A stretch of 64,000 nt of DNA from Marthasterias glacialis (taxonomy: Eukaryota > Echinodermata > Asteroidea > Forcipulatida > Asteriidae): assembly GCA_911728455.2 (NCBI GenBank), contig OU452239.1, forward strand, positions 2,612,300 to 2,676,299, in the 5' to 3' direction. The position numbers were made by a program, and so were the translations under genes. Positions 40,701 to 52,700 of the stretch are shown here, in pieces (position 1 is the first letter of the stretch; every line of letters begins with the position of its first letter). A model generated the notes under the pieces. That model did no database searches. It saw nothing but the letters and a program-made list of their open reading frames with translations, and was not told the DNA's origin.

Positions 40701-43700
40701 TTTCAAGTTAACATTAAAAAAAAACACACACACATTTAAAGGGATCACACTTCACACTCTAAAAACGTGCCCAGGTTTTTTAATAAAGATATAATTATAG
40801 CCCCTTTCACACAATGCTTTTCCCCGGGGATATCCACGGGGAATAGCGGCCGGTCGTTTCACACTTGATTCGCTTTACCCCTGGTCTGCCCCGGCGAATG
40901 AGCAAACCCCGTGGAATGGCCACCCCTGCTCCGGAGTAGGGGTAAACGGCAAAACCCCGGGGTATTTTTAATCTCCCGGGAAATAAATACTAGAGGGAAA
41001 CGAAAGCGGGTTTTGCTTACCCCAGTTACGTCATGTACACAGCAGACATATGGCGACGACTTCCACCTACCAACAAATTCATCCCTAGTGTGAAACGTTC
41101 GACTGGAACCCCGTGGAATAACGACCCAGGGGATACGCATGCAGGTACAGTGTGAAAGTGCGCCGGGGTAAGCAAGGGGTAAAAACAACTCCCGGGGCCT
41201 CCCCGTGGTTGTATTCTCCGGGGAAAAGAGATACAGTGTGAAAAGGGCTTTAGTGTTCAATTAAAACTTTTATATAAAACATACAAATACGGATTTGTAT
41301 GTTTTTTTTGTGATCCGTATTTGTATGTGATCCGTATTTGTATGTGATCCGTATTTGTATGTGATCCGTATTTGTATGTGATCCGTATTTGTATGTGATC
41401 CGTATTTGTATGTGATCCGTATTTGTATGTGATCCGTATTTGTGTGTGATCCGTATTTGTGTGTGATCTGTATTTGTATGTGATCCGTATTTGTATGTGA
41501 TCCGTATTTGTATGTGATCCGTATTTGTATGTGATCCGTATTTGTATGTGATCCGTATTTGTGTTTTATATAACAGTTTTAATTATCAAGAAAATCTGGG
41601 CACGTTCTCGAGTGTGAAATATAAAATGAAGTAGAGTCTATCCGCCTAGTCATCTAAGGATATTCTTGTCCAAGACTGCGTATTCATCTTTGTTTTTTTT
41701 TTACCGGAGGCGAAGATGCAATGGAACGGGACCAGACTCAATGACAGTCATAAAAAAAAAATACACGGCACGCTCCAAAAGTACCTGCATTGTGTATCCG
41801 CGTATACCGCGTACTCGAACGTGTTCATTAAAAATACCAGAGAAGAGTGGCTGACAAATTTATTATTCTATTAGGCAATCAATGATATCCATGTGAATAC
41901 TGTTACCCTTGTCAAGTGAACATAAATTGAATAATGTTTTTTTTTTCTTTTTTAATGTGCTACCAGTACAAATCTGCCCAGTTATCGCGTATGATATGCA
42001 GGGATTATTAATGCACATACAGCGGATGATGGGGGAGTCTGGTCCGCTGTTCTTTAATAGACCTTAAATGCATTTGCCGCCATCTTTGAGGTCAAACGCA
42101 GTATCAAATGTGCGTGATAGCTGTTTTGACCTCAGCGCGAGGGTGTCCTTTCCTGTAATAAATGCTCATAGTGACGTCATACGCATAATGTCTGTTATAA
42201 AAATCTGTACTTGAATCCATTGTATGGTACATGGGAATCTAGACAACATGGTGGCAGATAATACATGTGTTCGGTGCATTCTAGACTGGTTCCCGGTCCC
42301 TACATCGCCTTCGTTCTGACTGAGTATAGGAACCGGTAGCGGGTAATGAACATTTGCATATACCTGGCAGATTTCTGCGAGGTATGTACAAATCAGAATT
42401 AGTCTACGTAATCCCATAATGCAATGCGGCCTTACACAAAACGTGATGGACACATAATCTCCCATCGTGCAGACCATGGAGGATAGAAATTACGCCAGTT
42501 AAGATGTTCTTCTAAAGTTAGCTTGAATTTTGATATTGAATGTTGGTTCACTATATGTCCAGGTGAAGGTTTACGATGCACACGTGTGCTAGTGTCAAAC
42601 ATTAACATGCACACATCACGAGCATAGCCAACGTCCACTCTAAAACTAGAAAATCATTTCTGGGCCCGCGCAATCGAGGGCCTATCAAAAGCGCCATATC
42701 GGTAGTAGCTACCGGTCCCTATATACAGACAGAAGAGAACGATGTAGGGACCGGGAACCAGTCTAGGTGCATTCATCTCCATAGACCTTTATATTGTTGA
42801 TAACCAAACCGCGCTGGTTGGCATGGACGGCCAAACATAGCAAAACATTCCAAGTCTTGTTGACAGACGTTGTGACCAAAGTTAAGACTTTTTCAAGCAT
42901 ATTATTTAAGTTAAAGAAAATAATTCCCATTATTGGTTGGTTTGTTTCCATTAATCTCTTAACAAATTTTGTGTAACATTTATGTAAATTGTGATTATCT
43001 GTTTTTGCTTTGCATTGATGGCTCCCCGTAGTTTCTCCATCTTGGTTTCTCCGTCTTGGTTTCTCCATCTCGAGCCTTATCTGACTGGATAGCGGGTCGG
43101 GCCTATTTTGGGGCAGGAGACCGTGAAGTCGTCAGAACCACAAGCAGCGGCCATTTTGTCACTCGGCAAAAACTCGTTTAGTGCACAAAGTGCCGTACAA
43201 AAATCCAATTCGGATCCGGCCTTCAGCATCTTTGCTCGTTGGCGCGCTTACCGTGAAAAGCATTGAGGGCTGGATTCGTGCCGTGGCTCCGGTTGGTTGA
43301 CCGCAAGGAATTACAAAAAAGGATTGTACAGTAATGGAGAAGTTCATGGAAGTTCAGCCCGCTGGGGTGTGTGACCATTGACCGTCTGTGGGTGGTAAAT
43401 AAAAAATTTACAACAAGACTCCGTCATGCTCTGTATCCCATGACCATTTCACGGACGCAGGGGATACTCTCAGTGTTCAGCCATGAGAGTTATGCAACAG
43501 CTCGTTATCTGTATCATCCGTATCCAGACTACGCTCCTCTTCATCCTCTCACCTTCGACTTATAAAACAGTCTCCCTCCCCAAAATCAAAACGCTTGATC
43601 AATCTACACACTTTCAGAGCAATGTTATAAACTGACTTAGTTAAATCTTTGTACGATCAACCGGTTTGTGCAGCAATAATTAGACCACACACACTTCATG

Positions 43701-46700
43701 TGTAGGCCTATGCTAGTTTCTTTTTAAAGCCACAGCTCAACATTTACTGGCTGCAAATAGTTCCATTCTTTGCACAAATCAAGATATTGGTAATAAAACC
43801 AACCTGTGAAAATGTCAGCTCATTTCGTTGTTTCATTTGGGAGAAAACGGTAAAAGTGCACGCAGCATTTTTGTACGCATTCCCGTGGGCAGAGTTTTTG
43901 TCTCACTGAGACGAAAACTAATTTTGGATCTTCAGGCAGCAATGTTTCAAGGAAAGTTTTCTACCATCATTATCTTTGTACCATGTAAGGTATATGTAAA
44001 TCTGTTAACATTTGTGTCTTTCTTCTTACCAATGTTGAGCTGGGGCTATCAAGGTAGAATACAGGTTTGGTATTCTCCTACAAAATATTTTATAAGCATC
44101 AGTCTGGAAGCTTACTGATTATGAAGTTCATATCAGTACCGATGAAATATTATGACAAAGCTGCTTTCAATTTCGGTTGTAACAATCGAAAGTAAGGACA
44201 GTGTATTTACATGCTGAAAAGTGTACACGGTTTTTCACTATTTTCTCCTGACTCGGATGATGGACTGAACCCAAATTTTCACAGTTTTTTTCTTCATGTA
44301 TATATTGAATCACACAAAATTAGCACGCTGCACGATCAGCTTCGCCAATCTTGTATTTTACCTTTAATATCTAATAATTATACATTTACCATTCACAGGT
44401 TAAATTATATAACACTGAAAATGTATCCATTTTTATGTATGTATCTATATGTATTATTGGTGCTGTTGTCCTGACTTTGTCCAATGGTCATAAAATGTCC
44501 TTGAGCAAGTAAATTATCCGTTATTCAAAACCTTTGTAGTGGATTTTATTGAATGGTCAAACAGTTGGCTGTGTATATACTTTGTAGATACATTTACCAC
44601 ATGATGTCATATTGCAGGCTGCACGGTGTATCTTTCATGCACAACCACACTGGATGCTATTGAATGGTCAGACAGTAGGAGGGTTGGCTGTGCATATACT
44701 TTGTAGATACATTCACCACGTGATGTCATATTGCAGGCTGCACAGTGTATCTTTCATGCACAACCACACTGGATGATACTGAATGGTCAGACAGCATATT
44801 GCAGGCAGGCTGCACAGTTTATTTATCATTCAAAATTACAGTTGATACTCTTTAAATATAAAGGAGTAAAAAAAAAAACTCTCATTTTGTCTGCCGTACC
44901 ATTTTTGCAAAGAGTCATATTGCGGGCAACTCTTTTTAGAGTTATAAAGACGGGTAATTTCAACTTGAATCAGAGTGAAGTTCGCGCCAATTTCACTCAA
45001 AAATGGTGATGCACAGTGATTTTCACTCTTAAAAGAGCCAAAATGACACCACTCGGGCGAGAGAGTGAAATGTTCACTCTTTTCATTTAGAGAGTAATAT
45101 GGAATGGTCGATTGGTAGATTTTAAAAAGCCATCAAGTGAACTACACACTGTGCCTATAATTTACATTTATCTCTCATATAAAAAAAAAACCATGGACAT
45201 TGTGCCCAAAACTGTCAAATTGTACATTTTTTACCCCTAACTTACGATGCCATTCTCATTTGGCTCAATTACACAGCTTTTACGACAGATGATACGAAAA
45301 TCACTCCCCGCCTAATGGAATAATAAATTACATAGAGGCTTTTTCGGATTAGATTTCTTGTTTTGAAGTGCATTTCATTTGTCGGTGGATGCATATATGT
45401 CACATTAATGTTAAAGGAATGTTGTATATCATTGTTTTGAGTAAAGTCAGTCCGGTCTTCTTCCTTTCTGGGAAGCAACACAATAACTTACCGTGATTAA
45501 TTTCTTCATATTGTTGCTCTCGATCTGCACTTTCCTAAAATCACTGGTTGCGTGTTTATGCCCAGCGTTTTTAATGCTCCCCTTCCCGTGGGCGGATCCA
45601 GAATTTGTTGAGGGGCTGAGAGAATCAAGAGCGTTGATCAGTAATGCGAAGTGCGAAGCGTAAACCCTTACGGCGTGGGGTCTTGGGCCCGCCTTAGGGG
45701 CCTGGAAAATACTTGATTCCTGATGCTCTCTGGTGCAATCTGATATGATTCCCGGCCATTTTCACCTCGATTTTGAGCAAAATGTTTTGAAGGAGTAAAA
45801 TGAGAATTCCGTTTGATTGGTTTACGTACTGTTTGTATCTGAATCTGCTCTTCCTCCCCCTCGCTCTTTCTTTCTTTCACTTTTTAATTATTATTATATA
45901 TTTTTAGCCCCCTTAGCTCACGCCCCCCCCCCCGCCATCCGCAAATATCACCCCCACAAAAAAACCCAAAACAATCAAACAACCAAACAAAACAAACACA
46001 CAAACAAACAAACAGACACATAAAAAAACTCAAAGTAACTTTGTCGTGTTAATTTGTCGTATTGATTTACAAATGTATGTTAAAATTTGGAGTATTTCAA
46101 GCGATTTCTCATTGAAATTGTTTTGTTAAATTTTTTGCATTTTGGATGAATTATTGCATGACGTCGTGGCCTTGCGGTCTGGTACATCGGACTATAGTTC
46201 TGATGGCCTGGTCATCGGAATGATGGTTCTACTCCTGGTCGGGTCCTTGAGCAAGACACTTGACCATAAATTGCTTCTCTTAACCCAGGCTGGTGTATAA
46301 ATGTGGAGCTGCTAGGGCTAGTAGGGTATTATGTTGAATTAACCCCTTATGATTATAAGCAGCTTGAGGTCGTATGCTCCCAAAGGATCGTTGAAAAAGT
46401 TTGAGGAATGGTCTAACTAGGGTGGGATAATGATGTGAAGAATCTTGATCTAGCTGCTAGGATATGTGTGCTATATATACCTATACATGTCTGCATAATT
46501 AAATAATATAAATGATAATAAACAACATAAGAACATTGGCTGAATAGGCTTGGAAGTACCTATCCACCCAAAATCATTTCATACCTCCAGTCTGATTTGC
46601 CAGGTTATGTTAGGCTCTGCAATGCACACGCAAATCTTGAAGTAAGTCCTACAGGTCAAAGTCTGCATCGGTTATTTTTTAACAGTTAGTCTCATTTCGT

Positions 46701-49700
46701 GTCTTCTTTTTGCAGTTTGTGGCCCATCCCCACTGCCAGCAGCTACTTATCAAACGTTTTTATGGGCAGATGTCGTTCATGCGTGACTGGTCTCTTTTCA
46801 AGCAGTTACTACTTTCTCTAGTCATCATGTTGTTGTATCCGTTCACATCCATCATCTTTATTTTTCTGTCCAGCGGCAAATTGCTAAACTTTTTGAGCAC
46901 TCCGTAAGTATTTACTTGAAATTTGACAAATCTAGAATTGTGTTAATTTCTTTTAATATAGGCCTTAATTGAAAAAGCTCCCGTAAGTGGGAGCAAAAAT
47001 GTTAAAAGACAAACAGCATGGCATTTTCATTTACTCTCACTTGCTCCTTGGTGCGGCTTGATTTATTAATTGGTGTTGCTGCTACTGCCGCTGTTTGTTG
47101 TTGTTGTTTTTGTTTTGTTTTCTTCTCTGCTACCGCTGTTGTTGTTGTTGTTGTTGTTGTTGTGTTTTGTCTTTTTCAGTTATACTTTTGTTCTTGTTAT
47201 TGCTGCTGCATCTGTTGTTTTTATGTTCTTGTTGGTGGTACTGCTGTTGTTTTTTCCTTGTTGATGCTGCTGCTGCTGCTGTTTTTGTAGTTGCTGCTCT
47301 TGTGGTTCTTGTTCTTGCTGTTGCTGCTCTTGTGGTTCTTGTACTTGTTGTTGCTGCTGCTGCTGCTACTGCTGCTGCTACTACTGCTGTTGTTTTGTTG
47401 CTATTGCTGTTGCTGCTGCTAATAACGCTTCTGTTGTTATTGCTGCTGCTGTTTTTGTTGTTGCTGCTCTTGAGGTTATTCTTCTTGTTGCTGTTGCTGC
47501 TGCTAGTGCTGCTGTTGTACTGTTGCTATTTTTGTTGTTGCTGCTGATGCTGCTGATGCTGCTTCTGTTCTGGTTATTGCTGCTGCTGTTGTTATTCTTG
47601 AAGTTGTTAGTTCATTTGTTTAAGTTTTACAATTGCTCAAACATGGCCATTACAATGAAAAAGACCAATGGGGAGCTGATCCTTATTTGTTATACAAGGG
47701 TAAAATAATGGATTGATTTATCACAATTCTGCCTCAGATACGTCAAATTCCTGATGGACATAGCCTCAAGGATGACGTTCCTCGTCTTCCTGCTCATCAC
47801 CACCATCGTCCCTCCATCCATCACCACAGAAGATATCATCACAGGTCAAGGGTCACCAGGGCAATTCAGCCAGGTCCCACTCGTAGTCAACATCCTCATT
47901 CTGCTCTGGATTATCGGTGAGTGATCATAATTTGACAGTAAGACGCCGGAGAGCAACACATTCTTAAAAACTCCCGGATCATAATTGACCCGGATTCCCG
48001 GTCCCAGAGGGTGCCTGACCCATTTTTGGGTCAGTATGACTCGGAATCTGTGTCAAACTGTGTCAAAACTGACTTCTCCGGAGGACTGGTACTGGTATGA
48101 ACTTTAGAATCAGTGAGCTTTCATATTAAAGAATATCTCCGTAGGATTGGTACTGGTATGGTCTTTAGAAACAGCGAGCTTTCAGATGGAAATATTTCTC
48201 TGGAGGATTGGTACTGGTATGAACTTTAGAATCAGTGAGCTTTCAGATGGAAATATTTCTCTGGAGGATTGGTACTGGTATGAACTTTAGAACCAGTGAG
48301 CTTTCAGATGGAAATATTTCTCTGGAGGATTGGTACTGGTATGAACTTTAGAATCAGTGAGCTTTCAGATGGAAATATTTCTCTGGAGGATTGGTACTGG
48401 TATGAACTTTAGAATCAGTGAGCTTTCAGATGGAAATATTTCTCTGGAGGATTGGTACTGGTATGAACTTTAGAATCAGTGAGCTTTCAGATGGAAATAT
48501 TTCTCTGGAGGATTGGTACTGGTATGAACTTTAGAAACAGCGAGCTTTCAGATGGAAATATTTCTCTGAAGGATTGGTACTGGTATGAACTTTAGAATCA
48601 GTGAGCTTTCAGATGGAAATATTTCTCTGGAGGATTGGTACTGGTATGAACTTTAGAATCAGTGAGCTTTCAGATGGAAATATTTCTCTGGAGGATTGGT
48701 ACTGGTATGAACTTTAGAATCAGTGAGCTTTCAGATGGAAATATTTCTCTGGAGGATTGGTACTGGTATGAACTTTAGAATCAGTGAGCTTTCAGATGGA
48801 AATATTTCTCTGAAGGATTGGTACTGGTATGAACTTTAGAATCAGTGAGCTTTCAGATGGAAATATTTCTCTGGAGGACTGGAACTGGGTCAGACATATC
48901 CAGAATTTGTGTCAAACTGAGTCGAAACAGTAGAAAACTAGAGGATGTGAATTAGCAAACTCTTCAAAACCAAACTCGTAACCTGAATATGAATATGAAT
49001 TGAACCGAAGTAATTTTACGTTAAAGTACGTGTGCGTCTGACTTTCCAGTCACCTCCGTATATTTTAGTCACTCGGTTTGTGCACATTGATTGCTGAACG
49101 ACTGTAGCAACTGTAGCATGCACAACGCAGCCATCTACCCGGACATAATTCGGTGTTTTATCATTTGCTCGGTGGAGCGTGACAAGATAAATGTCAGCAA
49201 GTTACCCGTTTCTTTTAAACTCACACCAAGGGAGAAAAGGCAATCAATATTTGATCCATTTCAAATGGAACGATTCCATGGCGATTAATTATGTAGCGAA
49301 ATATTCGTGTTGCCAGTATCTTCTAATGATATTTGTACGTATGTTAATGGAAGCACGCTTGTGGAAGCACGTCACTTCAGGCATGCGCCTATAGACCATG
49401 TGACCATGTGGCATCACAGAGCCTGGACTTCCTGCAGGCACAATTTGTACATAGCTCAAAGACAACATTAGCTCGTATGTGTTATGGAGATTGCACTGTC
49501 TGATTTTTATCAACTGTTGTTGTGATGATAGGGGACACATCTAAAACTTGTTCAGCTGGACGGTCAAGTCAAATTCAGTGCATTTTTGATTGAATATCAT
49601 CCGAAATCAGGAAAGAACTACAAAATATCCTTTAAAAAACTGTACAGACACATATATTTGAAATGTGACGCCATTGGACGTGTTAGGATGTTGAAGGGTA

Positions 49701-52700
49701 TTACTGGAAGGGTATCAAATAAAGTGGCGTTTTGCACAACCTCGTCCCCAGGGTGTGTCGAGCAGTACGAGGTTGACTGCTCTCTCACCCTGGTATTTGA
49801 TTATTTGCATATCCAAAGTTTTGGGTTGTGTATGCAAATTAAAATAGTCTGGCTGTTTTTTTGAAATTTTTGAAATTCACATCTTCGTCATAGTCTCGTT
49901 GCCCGGTACCAGATTTAATAGCCTGTTTAACTTTTGTTTCTATTGTAAAGTCGTTGTCCAATCAGGATCCAAGTAAGGAGTTTCCATCCCAGGGTTTACA
50001 TATTAAACCATGGGGACGAGGTTGCTTTTGCACCAATTTAACGTGAGGCTAGAGACTTGTAATTTCCCCCACTTTCATAAGGACTTATCTTTTGTTAATT
50101 ATGAGTATATCGTGGTGTGTCGTGGCCGAGCGGATAACAGCAGACTCAAGCTTTGGTGTTTCTGATCAGCAGAGTGTGGGTCCGAGTCCCGGTCGTGACA
50201 CTTGTGTCCTTAAGCAAGACACTTAATCATTATTGCTGCGTCCTTTGGATGGGATGTAAAGCCGTAGGTCCCGTGTGTTGTGTAATGCACGTAAAAGAAC
50301 CCAGTGCACTTATCGCAAAGAGAAGGGGTTCGCCCCGGTGTTCCTGGTTTGATCGGCTGCTATGTAAAGGAACAGGTCTCATTCTTCAAAAACGTAACTC
50401 ATCATACCTTGCGGGGAAAAAATACTGAGCGCTCTGAGACGCCCATAGGGTGTGATAAAGTGCTATATAAGAACTGCGTATTATTATTTATTATTATTAT
50501 ATCAGAAAACTGAATTCCACCTTGAAGCACCTTTTTCATATTATGAAATATCTATAACAATGCTTTTGGCTGCTTGGCCGCCTTATCCTGCAGGAATGAC
50601 GTGGGCGGAGATTAATGCCATCTGGAAGGGAGGGGTAAGCTCCTACTTGAGGGACGGAGCCAACATTCTTGACTTCGCCATCTTAGCACTCTTCTGGTCG
50701 TACATGGTGTTGACTCTTATCAGTTATTTGCAGGTAGGCGACACAAAAACCTATATTTCTAAGGATTTAGGTTCTACAATATACAAACAAAAATATCTGA
50801 AATTGTTTTATCCCTAGAAAAGCGATTCTCTTGATTCAAGTCATACCTTCTCTTGATTCAAGTCATACCTTATCTAGATTCAAGTCATACCTTATCTTGA
50901 TTCATGTCGTACCTTATCTTGATTCATGTCGTACCTTATCTTGATTCATGTCGTACCTTATCTTGATTCATGTCGTACCTTAGCTTGATTCATGTTGTAC
51001 AGTATCTTGATTCATGTCTACCTTATCTTGATTCATGTCAAACCTATTGACTCATGCCGTACCTTATCTTCATGTTACTTATTGTATGCATATACGTGGA
51101 ACCAATTTTGCAAACATTATACCATTGAACTATATTACACTAAATTTTCTGCACTCGATATATACCATTATTTAGTTTTACCTTGTGGTTCTTGTTCAAT
51201 TTGTCATTACAGTTGGAGCGAACCTACAGTGCGACCTCGGGTACAAGCATACCCCCAGGCGGGGGTTCGAATCCCCCCATAGTTTCTATAACCCCAAACA
51301 CGGACCTACCCATCACCAGCCTCAGCTCAGTCAACCTACAGACAACGCCCATCCCTCAGGTTGCCAATGTGGATCACATCAAGGAGTTCATCTCCGGGGC
51401 TATCAATCTCACCGAATCCCAAATAAATGAAACCATCCTATCCGAGTTGGACCGACTTCTCGATTTCATCTTGAAGAACGTTAGCTGCAGTGATACTGCA
51501 GGTGGTGACACCGTGGCTGATGCAGAGAGCGGTGGTACTGCTGACCCGGATTTCGACCCGTTCCACCCGGCTCTAGTCGCTGATGCCGTGTTCGCGATCG
51601 CCACCGTTGTGACCTTCCTTCGCCTTTTGATCCTAACAGTCTCAAGCCAGTTGGTCGGTCCACTACAGATCTCACTTGGGGGGATGCTGTTTGATATCGG
51701 AAAGTTCATCATGGTCTTCATCATCGTTTGGTTTGCCTTTTCACTGGGATTGAACCAGATATATCAAGCCTATCAGGAGATTGAGTTCACCCGGTGTCTG
51801 GCTGAAGATGTCCAAGACTGCAGACCCGGGCCGTTTTATGAGTAAGTCTTTTTGTTCATTCTCATACCACAAAGTATAAACCGATGTTCGTTGAGCTCAA
51901 AAGAGAACGTTTACAACAGTAATAGATAATTTGTATACAGCACTTTATCTACAGGCTTCTCCTCAATTGTACGCAGAGCAGTTTTGAAGTTGAAATATTT
52001 ATGTTTATGGCACCTGACTTTGTAAGGGTTTACAAGGTGCTGCAGTACAATCTACAGCCAGCCGTGCCAGAAACACCCCTTCTCTTAACAAATAATAATA
52101 TTAAAATAATACCGGAGTCTTATATAGCGCACGTATTAACCAACAATTAGGTACTCATAGATCAAGGCGCTTGTTATATTGTTTTTTAAGGTAGGTTTTT
52201 GAGGTTTTATTTGTTTAATTATGAGAGCCATTTATGTAGCACCTTGTATTGTAATGGTTTGCAAGGTGCTGTGGGGCATTCGGCAGCCACTGCCAGAAAC
52301 ACCGGGGCAAATCCCTTCACTTAGCGATAAGTGTAAGTTGGTTCTTTTAAGTGCATTACACAACACACAGGACGAATGGCTTAACGTCCTATCCGAAGGA
52401 CGAAGCAATAATGGTTTAGTGTCTTGCTTAAGGACACAAGTGTCAAGACCGGGACTCGAACCCACACCGCCAATAGCCGTTTTGTAAGCACAGTGCAGAG
52501 GGACCAGTTATCAGAAAAGTGAAAACGTTGATTTCGCCATTTTGTTCATGGTCGCGTTGACGTGGCATGACTAGAGTGGTTTGCACTTCAACTTCAGTGC
52601 GCATGCACTACCTACGTCACTAACCAACTTCTTGTTAACCATTAGCCCTTGATTGAACTCGCTAATGGACTTCACCTTTCAAGATTCCCCTAAAAATCTG

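Larger units (their letters stand above)
40745..41622. mobile_element. Palindromic element with a 17-bp satellite loop and a nested MITE
   Basis: Left arm ACACTCTAAAAACGTGCCCA … TATATAAAACATACAAATAC and right arm (read inverted) ACACTCGAGAACGTGCCCAG … TATATAAAACACAAATACGG pair over about 70 bases. The left arm is split by the 451-bp MITE at 40799-41249; the loop is a tandem array. Confidence 0.82.
32779..46715 (+). other. TRPC intron 5
   Basis: GTAAAC…TTGCAG, 13.9 kb. Carries F2, F3, SINEs L2, L3, K3 and two M copies, N2, the nested G2/H1 pair, the 17-bp satellite palindrome, the Mutator-like MITE, A5, B4, a 119-bp duplication and E3. 36.3-37.1 kb, 38.6-40.0 kb and 45.1-46.1 kb show only AT-rich unique sequence and short homopolymers. 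Confidence 0.78.
47917..50593 (+). other. TRPC intron 7
   Basis: GTGAGT…CTGCAG. Contains H2, the 61-bp satellite, repeat N3 and the best SINE M copy. Confidence 0.85.

Noticed and set aside
40859..41260. 133-codon minus-strand frame
   Set aside because: Lies inside a palindromic MITE; GC-rich with no family resemblance.
47095..47547. 150-codon frame of leucine, cysteine and valine
   Set aside because: It is the translation of a TTG/CTG triplet tract inside intron 6, with no start context or homology.
48068..48886. CRISPR-like array of regularly spaced repeats
   Set aside because: The units are contiguous with no variable spacers, and the setting is eukaryotic.
51374..51724. 116-codon antisense frame over exon 9
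   Set aside because: Shadow of a strongly supported TRPC exon on the other strand.
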